From Acidobacteria bacterium UBA2990 (GTDB taxonomy: Bacteria > Acidobacteriota > Vicinamibacteria > Vicinamibacterales > UBA8438): a DNA stretch of 58,947 bases. The position numbers were made by a program, and so were the translations under genes. Where the stretch lies: the NCBI GenBank assembly GCA_002347025.1, contig DEAE01000019.1, positions 1-58,947 of the forward strand, read 5' to 3'. Numbering within the stretch: the first letter of the stretch is position 1; each line of letters opens with the position of its first letter. The notes beneath the pieces were generated by a model, which saw only the letters and a list, made by a program, of their open reading frames with translations, did no database searches and was not told where the DNA came from. Positions 52,176-58,947 of the stretch are shown here, piece by piece.

Positions 52176-52634
52176 TTATTGTCCTGGAGCACCTGTTCTG
52201 AGTGGTGAGGTGTGGCGATGCGCCTGTTTCCACACGCCGCCCTGTTTCACTAAAACCGCAGTGTAGCGCCAAGGTCCCTGGCTGCCATTTCCATTGGGGA
52301 ACCGAATATTGCCCACTTCGTAGGCGGTGAAGATTGCCGTGTCGCCGTAGACTTGCACTTTCATATCGCGGAAACTCAAATTCCAGATACCGCCATTGTC
52401 CATCCCGTTTTGGAGGTTGGCCTGATTGAAGGCTCCCATGGCTAAGCCGGTGCCCTGAGCAAACGCCGTGGCGTCCGAGGTGAGGTGTTCGGCTACCTTG
52501 GCGGCATCGCCGGTGTTCCAGCCAGAGATGTAATCCTGCATTGCGGCAATCACGTCGTCTTCGTCGTCGGCGGTAGCGATAGCTGGCGCAAAAGTGATGA
52601 TGGCTACCATGGCAGCGATGAGTAGAGTTTTCAT
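52176..52634 (-). CDS. Secreted NTF2-like (SgcJ/EcaC-type) protein
   Basis: The ATG at 52634 follows AAGGAG and a signal peptide ends A-I-A-T-A. The 152-residue precursor contains D-D-V-I-A-A-M-Q-D-Y-I-S-G-W-N-T-G-D-A-A-K-V, D-A-T-A-F-A-Q-G, K-V-Q-V-Y-G-D-T-A-I-F and W-K-Q-A-H-R-H-T-S-P-L, the typical order of the DUF4440/SgcJ NTF2-like fold with the final W-K-x-x-H-x-H strand. Such proteins bind small ligands or act as isomerases. The role here is unknown. Confidence 0.82.
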   Translation of the reverse strand: MKTLLIAAMVAIITFAPAIATADDEDDVIAAMQDYISGWNTGDAAKVAEHLTSDATAFAQGTGLAMGAFNQANLQNGMDNGGIWNLSFRDMKVQVYGDTAIFTAYEVGNIRFPNGNGSQGPWRYTAVLVKQGGVWKQAHRHTSPLRTGAPGQ

Positions 52635-53001
52635 AGAAGGGCTCCTTGTCGCCTTCCAATATCGCCTAGGTCGAAGTGGCTTTTTGACTGGACTCATGGA
52701 GGCGAAAAAATAATGAAGAAAAGAACAAAAGAGCAATTCTAGAACATGCGCACCGAAAATAGATAATTGAAGGGAGGTTCGGCCCGTCCCGAGCTATCGT
52801 TTCAAGACCTTGCCGCTTGAGGGAATTAGAGGTTTAGTGAGGGGTTCGATAGGTGTGTTCGGCTAGACTATCGATGAGTGTTATTAGGTATATCTGAGGA
52901 CTGCTATGCGCTTTCTGTGTCCCCATCTGGTACGTCTGGAGGGAACTTGGTGGGGTGATAGAAAGCTATAAGCGATGGGTGGACGTATGAGGGGGAGAAT
53001 A
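52635..53001. other. Intergenic region between divergent genes
   Basis: About 370 bases between the NTF2-like gene and PDLQG copy 7, which point away from each other. The stretch 52680-52780 is AT-rich and likely contains the minus-strand promoter. GAGGGGGAG at the right end is the ribosome binding site for 53002. No gene is supported. Confidence 0.4.
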
Positions 53002-54036
53002 ATGGCGATGTGGTTATGTGTTGTCAAGGTTGCCTTATTTGGTGTGGTCGTGGCGTCAGGAGGGCTGGCATACGGCCAGGTTGGTGAATGGACGTTACCA
53101 CGCACCGGTGATGGACATCCCGACCTGCAAGGTGTCTGGGATTTCCGTACACTGACGCCATTGCAGCGCCCTTCGGACAGGGGCGACCAGGCCGTTCTGA
53201 CGCAGGAGGAAGCGGCAGAGATCGAAGCCAGTGCTGCCCAGCGAGCTCTTGACGCAGACCAGCCAACTGAGGTCCGGACTGAACCATTACCGGTTGGAGC
53301 CCCCGTTGGAGGCTACAACAATTTTTGGTTCGACCGTGGGGCTGGTGTCGTAGACGATAATCGAACTTCACTGATTGTGGCTCCTGCAGACGGGAGGGTG
53401 CCTCCTCTACAACCCGGTATGGAGATGGTCACCCTTTCGCTTGGTGAGGATATTCCGGGTGTTCGACCGGTGCGTGTGCGAGCAGCTGGTATTGGAGCGG
53501 ACCACTGGGAAGACCGAGGGTTGGCCGAGCGTTGCCTACTGGGATTTAATTCAGGTCCTCCGATTGTGCCAGCCGGATACAATCAGAACTTCCAGCTATT
53601 TCAGACCAAAGACCATGTGGTGATCTTGCACGAGATGGTTCATGATGCCCGAGTGGTGCCGCTGGATGGCAGACCTCATTTGCCGGCAAACGTGCAGCAG
53701 TGGATGGGGGATTCGCGAGGCTACTGGGAGGGTGACACCCTTGTAGTCGAATCCAGGAATTTCACGGATAAGACCTCCAGCTTTAGCCCGTCCGTGACTA
53801 TGGCGGCCGGGGATGGGACGACACTCAACCTTGTAGAGCGTTTCACACGCGTAGCTGACGATACCCTCCTGTATGAATTTCATGTCGATGACATGACGAC
53901 CTTTACGGCTCCAATCGTGGCTCAGATTCCGATGAAACGGGGAAACGCGATGTTCGAGTATGCGTGTCATGAGGGGAACTATGGACTCCCGAATATTCTG
54001 GCTGGTGCGAGACAGCAAGAAAACGCCGGTGAGTAA
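53002..54036 (+). CDS. Secreted PDLQG/CHEGN-family protein, copy 7
   Basis: The ATG at 53002 has GGGGGAG five bases upstream; the ATG at 52975 is in frame but less well placed. The 344-residue protein has a signal peptide ending L-A-Y-G-Q. Blocks are H-P-D-L-Q-G-V-W-D (39-47), T-L-T-P-L-Q-R-P, T-S-L-I-V-A-P-A-D-G-R-V-P, E-R-C-L-L-G-F, L-F-Q-T-K-D-H-V-V-I, H-D-A-R-V-V-P-L, G-D-S-R-G-Y-W-E-G-D-T-L-V-V-E-S, L-V-E-R-F and Y-A-C-H-E-G-N-Y-G-L. It is followed at 140 bases by the Cys-motif lipoprotein. The function is unknown. Confidence 0.88.
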   Translation: MAMWLCVVKVALFGVVVASGGLAYGQVGEWTLPRTGDGHPDLQGVWDFRTLTPLQRPSDRGDQAVLTQEEAAEIEASAAQRALDADQPTEVRTEPLPVGAPVGGYNNFWFDRGAGVVDDNRTSLIVAPADGRVPPLQPGMEMVTLSLGEDIPGVRPVRVRAAGIGADHWEDRGLAERCLLGFNSGPPIVPAGYNQNFQLFQTKDHVVILHEMVHDARVVPLDGRPHLPANVQQWMGDSRGYWEGDTLVVESRNFTDKTSSFSPSVTMAAGDGTTLNLVERFTRVADDTLLYEFHVDDMTTFTAPIVAQIPMKRGNAMFEYACHEGNYGLPNILAGARQQENAGE

Positions 54037-54175
54037 GGGAGATCTAGCTTCACTGTTGGCTTGATGGCAAACTATTTGCCGCGGCCTGACGTCTAACTGT
54101 AAGGGAAATGGGCAAGGCACTAGGCAGCCGTTTTCGCCTGAGGTTGGTCTTAGAGATGTGAACCTGGGGAGAAGT

Positions 54176-54697
54176 ATGAAATCCTTGTTGCCTTTCGGTG
54201 CAGGAGGATGCGCTGCACTTCTTTTGTGTCTCAGCGCGGCCTGTGGCGATGCCGAGTCCCCTACGGCCCCATCGGCCTTCCCTGAATCGGCTTCTCGTGA
54301 CTTTAATCAACCTACTACAAGTCAAGTGGGGGCAATGCAGGGTGCTACTCCCTTTGCTGATCCAAAACTTGTTACTGATTCAGATCGTAGTAAAGACAAG
54401 ATTGGCAAGAGGCAGTCTGGAGGTAGCAAACGGCAAGGTGGTGCTTTTAGGTCAAGGGTCGAATACTGCAAGAATCTTCCATCGGGACATCCCAAGTACG
54501 AGAAGTGCCAGGCATGGCTGAGCAGGGACAGTAAGCAGGGTGGCGGTCGGGGCGATAAGACGAAGCCCTCCGCCAAGGATCGTAAAAAACGACGTGTTCG
54601 ATACTGCAAGTCCCTCGAGCCGAACCATGCAGACTACAAACGATGCCAGGAGTGGCTCTCTTTAAAGCATAAGGGCGGTGGCCGCCAGCGAAGATAG
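54176..54697 (+). CDS. Basic lipoprotein with duplicated Cys motif
   Basis: The ATG at 54176 is preceded by GGGGAG six bases away. The 173-residue protein has a lipobox L-S-A-A-C and is then very rich in Lys, Arg, Gly and Ser. It carries two copies of a ~23-residue motif R-V-x-Y-C-K-x-L-x-P/S-x-H-x-x-Y-x-x-C-Q-x-W-L-S, at about residues 93-115 and 141-163, separated by a charged, Gly-rich linker. Each copy has two Cys fourteen residues apart, suited to a disulfide-closed helical hairpin. I do not recognise the family. The high positive charge suggests binding to a polyanion at the outer membrane or peptidoglycan. Confidence 0.7.
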   Translation: MKSLLPFGAGGCAALLLCLSAACGDAESPTAPSAFPESASRDFNQPTTSQVGAMQGATPFADPKLVTDSDRSKDKIGKRQSGGSKRQGGAFRSRVEYCKNLPSGHPKYEKCQAWLSRDSKQGGGRGDKTKPSAKDRKKRRVRYCKSLEPNHADYKRCQEWLSLKHKGGGRQRR

Positions 54698-54766
54698 TTG
54701 CTGCATGTTCCTCTGGCGCAGTTAGTGTGTGGCTGAAATGCATTTATTAGTAGCGGCACACAAAGG

Positions 54767-54782
54767 GGGCTTTACTAAGCCC
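54767..54782 (-). terminator. Short hairpin downstream of the amidohydrolase gene
   Basis: GGGCTT (54767-54772) pairs with AAGCCC (54777-54782). On the minus strand it is followed by CCTTTGTGT and lies 41 bases after the amidohydrolase stop, so it may end that transcript. Confidence 0.4.
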
Positions 54783-54822
54783 TCCAGTGTGGCCTGTTCG
54801 TTTGTATGTGGGACTGTTGTCT

Positions 54823-56007
54823 TTATACCCGCGGTGCTCGCCGCCCTGCGAGTACGGTTTCGTAGGGGAATAAACGCCTAGTGCCAACTCGTAGGTTCTC
54901 GTAGTTGTCAATGAATTCGAATCTCCCGTCACGAAGTTCGAGTACGGCGATGTCGGCCGGTGCTCCGACATTGAGAGTGCCGCGGTCACGAAACACAGGG
55001 AAGATTCGTGAAGCATTTACGGTAGCCCGAGCCACAACCTGATCAAGTGTCATACCAAAGTTTAGGAATTTCGACATGACGTTTGGAAAGTCGATGACAC
55101 TGGCTGCATTTCGGCTCGTGGTGTTGCCATCGGTGGAAATGGTGTCTGGCCAAAATCCGGCCTCCATGATCTCGTCGAATGTGTCCCAGAGGAGGTGTCC
55201 GGTTCTGCCGTTGGCAACATCAAACCATACCCCTCGGCGCCGAGCAGCAAGCACGGCAGGAAAGATGGCCCCACTGTCGTCGATGATGGCATTAGGGGGA
55301 GGGGCGAGCATGTGGGTGACGATATCACCTGGTTTAAGTTGGTCGACTAGTACCGAGAAAGGGGATGCGGTCTGACCCATGTGGATCATAAGAGGTAGAT
55401 TGAAAAACGTTGCGACTTCTTGTGCTCGCCGGAGCACTTCGACATCATCAACGGCGACTCCCTCGGTCAAACGTGCTTTAACGCCGATGACATAGTCTCT
55501 ATTGCGTGCGATTGCGGCTTTCGCTGCATCGACATTGGCGAGGGCCAGGTCATGGGTATCACCATCTGGCAGTATTCCTTCCCGGCCGATATTGAGCAGG
55601 ACCCGTGCCGGTTGAGGTGCTGACCTGGCGATGGCTACCATGTCGTCGATTTGGTCCGCGCCTTCGGAGCCGGCATCGACCCACCCCGTGACGCCATCAG
55701 ACAAGCAGATGCGAGGGCCTTCAGCGTCTCGAGCGTAGTGGGCGTGTACATCGAGGAGACCAGGGATGACAAGCTTGTCGGTTGCGTCGACGATCTCAGC
55801 AGCGTCGGTGTCAATGTTTTGAGCGATTGAGGCGATACGACCTCCACTGATCCCAATATCTAAGACGGCGTTCACGTGAAGAGAGGGGTCAATGACACGA
55901 CCACCTTTGATGATGAGGTCGTATTCTGCAGCAAACAGGGCTGGCCCACTCGAGAGACTTGCGACTCCCATGGCTGCGCTGGAAATGAACTGGCGTCGAT
56001 TTACCAT
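54823..56007 (-). CDS. Tat-exported amidohydrolase/deacetylase family metallohydrolase
   Basis: The 394-residue protein has a Tat signal (N-R-R-Q-F-I-S-S-A-A). The domain order is that of the EF_0837/AHA_3915-type amidohydrolase/deacetylase group: D-L-I-I-K-G-G-R-V-I-D-P, L-V-I-P-G-L-L-D-V-H-A-H (metal His88, His90), V-I-G-V-K-A-R-L (candidate carboxylated Lys177), L-M-I-H-M-G-Q (His209), I-V-T-H-M-L, and S-T-D-G-N with the final Asp. All metal ligands are present. Substrates in this group are N-acyl amino acids or related amides. Ribosome site GGAG is nine bases from the start. Confidence 0.87.
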   Translation of the reverse strand: MVNRRQFISSAAMGVASLSSGPALFAAEYDLIIKGGRVIDPSLHVNAVLDIGISGGRIASIAQNIDTDAAEIVDATDKLVIPGLLDVHAHYARDAEGPRICLSDGVTGWVDAGSEGADQIDDMVAIARSAPQPARVLLNIGREGILPDGDTHDLALANVDAAKAAIARNRDYVIGVKARLTEGVAVDDVEVLRRAQEVATFFNLPLMIHMGQTASPFSVLVDQLKPGDIVTHMLAPPPNAIIDDSGAIFPAVLAARRRGVWFDVANGRTGHLLWDTFDEIMEAGFWPDTISTDGNTTSRNAASVIDFPNVMSKFLNFGMTLDQVVARATVNASRIFPVFRDRGTLNVGAPADIAVLELRDGRFEFIDNYENLRVGTRRLFPYETVLAGRRAPRV

Positions 56008-56313
56008 TGTCTAGTCTCCGGCCTTGAGATTGAGGATACGCCAAGATGCTCTGCTGAAACTTCTTTCATGTCAATATGAGTTGAATGGATGATCGAGTTA
56101 GACCTACCGTGTCTGAGGCGATAATGCCTAAGATCGTCTCGGAGGTGTTCCATTGAAGAGTACGGTTAGGCGGCAGTAGGATCGATGTAAACATAAGCAG
56201 CTTTATGGCTCTTGACTGGTCGAGGGTGACTTGGGCTTGGTTCGGTAGGGGAAGAAAGCTGAAGTCCAGAATGGTTGGTCGATCGAGAGAGATGGAAAAT
56301 CTGGAGGGGGAAG
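56008..56313. other. Intergenic region between divergent genes
   Basis: About 300 bases between the amidohydrolase (-) and the NHL gene (+); both promoters should be here. The frame open from 56275 upstream of the NHL start is not counted because GGAGGGGGAAG directly precedes the ATG at 56314. No other element is supported. Confidence 0.35.
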
Positions 56314-57564
56314 ATGAGAGAATTTAGTCTCCTTGGCGTGGTCGCTCTGGCTCTCGCCTTCGCTACAAGTATCGCTTCGGTTGACGGAGCCTCTCAGGGC
56401 CAGGGACCAACTGAAGGGTCGGCAGCCGATGGTTCACCCGGGTGGTTTTTGCAAGGATCATTTCCCGACCCGGGAGGGCGAACGCGAGTCGATGCTGATG
56501 GAACCGTGACGGTTATCCCGCGAGATGAGCTTGCTGGCTATTACACATCCTCTGGAGATACACCTGGGTGTGGTCGTTCGCCAATTTGTGGGAAAAAGGA
56601 TGGTCGGACACGGCAGGATTTACAACGGGTTCAGTGGGAACAGAAGCTAGGTTACACGTTCAGCTACCTTGAGCTATTACCACCAGGGCCTGGTGGCGTG
56701 CCAGCGGTGGCGCTTGATTCAAAGAAAAATCTCTGGGTCTTTCAGCGCGCCGTTGCTGGCAGGCCGCAGCTCTTCAAATTTGGGCCAGACTCTCGTCTGC
56801 TGTTGACTGTGGACCCCGGTGTCATCGGTTACCAAGACAAGGCCCACGGCATGGCTGTTGACCCAGAGGATAACGTTTGGATCTGTGCTACGAATGGGTC
56901 GACGGTCATGAAGATTAGTCCAGAGGGTGAACTCCTGTTAACCGTTGGCGAGCCTGGACGTCGAGGCGATTGGGATGAAGGAAGGGGCCAGCGTTTACTT
57001 TGGCAACCGGTCATGGTGGCCTTTGGGGCGAATGGGGATGTCTATATCGCTCAGGGACACGGAAACGAAAGTCCGAACGACACAGATTCAGAAGATGTGG
57101 CCAATAACATCGGAGCCTCAAGAATCCTGCACCTTGACAAAGAGGGTCTGTTCATCAATCAGTGGTTTGGGAATGAAGTCGGTCCCGGTAAGTTCAATTC
57201 GGCTCATGGGCTTGCTGTGGACCCGACTAACGGAAACGTGTGGATTGGTGATCGAGAAGATTATCGCATTGTTGTTTATTCTGGTGATGGCAGCTTTCTC
57301 AAGACCCTTCAGATGAACAACTTACCGTGTGCTCTCTATTTTGATTCGCATGGGCAGCCGTGGATGGCCAGCGGCCAAGATGGTCAGTTCCTGAAGCTTG
57401 ATCGGTCGGGGAAGGTGCTCGGGGCCGTCGGAAACGGCATGGGAATAGGCGTCGGACAGTTCATTGAAGCCAGTTACTGGGTCATGGATGAAGACGACAA
57501 CTTGTATGCCGGTGATACGTCTGTGGGGCGGATAACCAAAATGGCGGCGCCAAAGTCCGAGTAG
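56314..57564 (+). CDS. Secreted NHL-repeat propeller protein
   Basis: The ATG at 56314 follows GGAGGGGGAAG. The 416-residue protein has a signal peptide ending V-D-G-A-S. After a ~90-residue lead with a Cys pair (P-G-C-G-R-S-P-I-C-G) come NHL blades: K-A-H-G-M-A-V-D-P-E-D-N-V-W-I-C, R-I-L-H-L-D-K-E-G, N-S-A-H-G-L-A-V-D-P-T-N-G-N-V-W-I-G-D-R and D-N-L-Y-A-G-D-T. It is the third NHL protein in the window and the only one with the Cys-pair lead. The role is unknown. Confidence 0.82.
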   Translation: MREFSLLGVVALALAFATSIASVDGASQGQGPTEGSAADGSPGWFLQGSFPDPGGRTRVDADGTVTVIPRDELAGYYTSSGDTPGCGRSPICGKKDGRTRQDLQRVQWEQKLGYTFSYLELLPPGPGGVPAVALDSKKNLWVFQRAVAGRPQLFKFGPDSRLLLTVDPGVIGYQDKAHGMAVDPEDNVWICATNGSTVMKISPEGELLLTVGEPGRRGDWDEGRGQRLLWQPVMVAFGANGDVYIAQGHGNESPNDTDSEDVANNIGASRILHLDKEGLFINQWFGNEVGPGKFNSAHGLAVDPTNGNVWIGDREDYRIVVYSGDGSFLKTLQMNNLPCALYFDSHGQPWMASGQDGQFLKLDRSGKVLGAVGNGMGIGVGQFIEASYWVMDEDDNLYAGDTSVGRITKMAAPKSE

Positions 57565-57599
57565 AGCTGCTGTGAGCGGCGTTGGTGCCTGTCGTGGAC

Positions 57600-57650
57600 A
57601 GGGCCTCCACGGGAGGACGCCTGGTCGAGGCCCTTGCAGGAGTGTTTTTT
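57600..57650 (+). terminator. Terminator-like hairpin with T-run
   Basis: AGGGCCTC (57600-57607) pairs with GAGGCCCT (57627-57634) and a TTTTTT run follows at 57645-57650. It lies 36 bases after the NHL stop codon. The loop is large, and a smaller CTCC/GGAG pairing inside it may nest. Confidence 0.5.
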
Positions 57651-57786
57651 CGGAACTCGGGGACTTGACTCGACTCAGATGATTGGCGCCCTAGGGTGAT
57701 GTGGCAAGGCAGGCTGAATCTTCGGGTTCTGTGCCTTTTCGACCGAAAACTAGTTTGGTATCTAGGAACACACAAAGCGGCGGCGA

Positions 57787-58197
57787 TTACGATCGGAAGA
57801 CATTTAAAATGTCGGTTGGATCATAGGCCTGACAAACGTGCTCTATCTGGCCAGCACTGTTAAAGGTCAGTATCTGAACAAATCGTGGAACACTGACTGT
57901 TCGGCCATTCTTCTTGAGGGTTAGTTCGACCTCATTAACAACGGCTACTCGAGTTTCTGAGGCGAGAAAGTCGAGTTGCTCGAAATGTGTGACTTTTACT
58001 GCGTCGGCCATGCGACGTTGTTCTTCCCTGAGGCCTTCGTGACCTTCGTACTCTCCCGCCCATGGAATGATGTCGACCCCGATGTCGATCACGACCTTGA
58101 GATTTTCAGCGCAGCATTTGACCATCGCCTCGCCGTCGCCTCGCTTAAAGGCTGCGTACATGTGTTTGACCGTCTGAATGTTGTTTTCCGCTGACAT
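57787..58197 (-). CDS. NTF2-like (SnoaL-type) cytoplasmic protein
   Basis: The 136-residue protein follows GAGGAG. It begins M-S-A-E-N-N-I-Q-T-V-K-H-M-Y-A-A-F-K-R-G-D and has H-F-E-Q-L-D-F-L-A-S-E-T-R-V-A-V-V-N-E-V-E and E-H-V-C-Q-A-Y-D-P-T-D-I-L. This is the SnoaL/limonene-epoxide-hydrolase-like ketosteroid-isomerase fold. No signal peptide is present. It is a close paralogue of the frameshifted gene at 13270-13681. Function not known. Confidence 0.82.
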   Translation of the reverse strand: MSAENNIQTVKHMYAAFKRGDGEAMVKCCAENLKVVIDIGVDIIPWAGEYEGHEGLREEQRRMADAVKVTHFEQLDFLASETRVAVVNEVELTLKKNGRTVSVPRFVQILTFNSAGQIEHVCQAYDPTDILNVFRS

Positions 58198-58442
58198 CGA
58201 GTGTACTCCTCAGCTGCTAGTGAGATCCTTATCGGGAGCATTTATTGTATCTAAGAGGACCTAATGTGTGAGGTCTTTTTCGGGTGGCACAGTTTAGGTT
58301 TTGAATGGGTTCTGTATTGGTGACTCATGGACGCATATATCTCCCAGTGTGATACATGTGTGTCACAAATATAAAATTTTGAACTGGAAGCTCGGTCTCG
58401 GCACATGGGGCTTGGGTTGGAGGCTTTTCGGAGGGGGTAATG

Positions 58443-58947
58443 ATGAAACGAAGCATCTTAATTCTTGTACTGAGTGGATTGGCCGGTGGTTTGGGCATGT
58501 CTGGAGCAGCAGCCCAGGATGGACCGGTGTTAAACCGTGTGAACTATATGCAAGTGAAGCCAGGGCAGCGCGAGGCGTTTGCAGCTGCTCGGTTGCGCCA
58601 GATCGAACACCGCCGGGAACACGGCTATCCGTGGCGGGAGTTTGTCTCAATCAATGAGAACGGCGTCGTACGCATTGCTACACGACTTAACAACGGTTGG
58701 GAAGATATGGGCGCGATGCGGGAATGGCGCCGGAGCACTCCATTTGTCAACACCGGTATGCGGGAGACAGTGGATTTCTTAGGGTCTGAGGTCACAGAGA
58801 GTTTGCCTGAGTATGGGTACATGCCAGAGGACCGACGGGTACCGCAGGGTGAGGTCAATTTTTCTCGAGAAGTGAGAATTTTTCCAAATCCAGGCCGTGC
58901 CCGTGCCTTGCGAGAATTCTTGACGGTCACTGTCCGAGATGCGTTTC
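58443..58947 (+). CDS. Secreted ferredoxin-fold-like protein (cut by window end)
   Basis: The ATG at 58443 lies behind GAGGGGG, with another ATG three bases earlier. The first 168 codons are present. A signal peptide ends G-A-A-A-Q; the mature part begins V-L-N-R-V-N-Y-M-Q-V-K-P-G-Q-R-E-A-F, then V-R-I-A-T-R-L-N-N-G-W-E-D-M. A later section, V-N-F-S-R-E-V-R-I-F-P-N-P-G-R-A-R-A-L, looks like the start of a second half-domain. The pattern resembles the broken gene at 19996. No function is known. Confidence 0.7.
   Translation, partial: MKRSILILVLSGLAGGLGMSGAAAQDGPVLNRVNYMQVKPGQREAFAAARLRQIEHRREHGYPWREFVSINENGVVRIATRLNNGWEDMGAMREWRRSTPFVNTGMRETVDFLGSEVTESLPEYGYMPEDRRVPQGEVNFSREVRIFPNPGRARALREFLTVTVRDAF

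Noticed and set aside
1..58947. CRISPR array, insertion sequence, phage or plasmid replication genes
   Set aside because: No regularly spaced repeats, transposase, integrase, capsid or replication protein was found on either strand.

Overview
The window reads as a stretch of accessory chromosome from a Gram-negative bacterium. The mix of families suggests an uncultured, Vicinamibacteria-like Acidobacteriota; this is an inference from gene content, because no rRNA, ribosomal protein or other phylogenetic marker is present. Most products carry a Sec, Tat or lipoprotein signal. They are periplasmic or outer-surface hydrolases, quinoprotein and NHL beta-propellers, redox proteins and small secreted domains. 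Genes stand mostly alone with their own Shine-Dalgarno sequence, and few obvious operons are seen. The first ~10 kb looks more GC-rich than the rest.

The dominant theme is one secreted family of unknown function, called here the PDLQG/CHEGN family after two of its motifs. It has a signal peptide, a G-H-P-D-L-Q-G start, a D-R-C motif, a W-E-G-D-T-L-V-V-E-T block and a C-terminal A-C-H-E-G-N-Y block. Seven apparently intact copies lie at 3800, 16159(-), 31555(-), 38088(-), 41426, 48110 and 53002, and one decayed copy lies at 28549-29438(-).

Layout. 1-3123(-): PhoD-like phosphatase (cut by the window edge) and a DUF3604 metal-dependent protein. 3124-5371: tRNA-3'-end-like repeats with terminators on both sides of a PDLQG gene. 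5372-10845: DUF3303, cupin, broken alpha/beta hydrolase, ThuA-like protein, PQQ-type propeller and DEDDh exonuclease. 11030-18358: NHL protein, TfoX-like, NTF2-like and methyltransferase genes, a PDLQG gene and a cytochrome c. 18805-22311: serine hydrolase followed by two broken genes. 22930-29438: NHL protein, methyltransferase, a D-amino-acid-oxidase-like flavoprotein with permuted motif order, a lipoprotein amidase and a dead PDLQG copy. 29586-36972: small secreted protein, DUF3500, PDLQG, DinB, multicopper oxidase and amidohydrolase. 37081-42376: TIM-barrel isomerase-like protein, two PDLQG genes and a candidate selenoprotein. 42687-49680: LPMO-like protein, a collapsed quinoprotein dehydrogenase, small secreted proteins, VOC, DUF3303, a lipoprotein, PDLQG and DUF1330. 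50003-58947: PQQ dehydrogenase, NTF2-like proteins, PDLQG, a Cys-motif lipoprotein, Tat amidohydrolase, NHL protein and a secreted protein cut by the window end.

The most notable single gene is at 40208-41401. It is a secreted redoxin joined to a DsbD-alpha-like domain, with one in-frame UGA exactly where the first Cys of a W-C-P-Y-C motif is expected, and a SECIS-like hairpin 14 nt downstream. The window also holds at least seven broken protein genes and several tRNA-derived relics, so it looks like a fast-evolving region.
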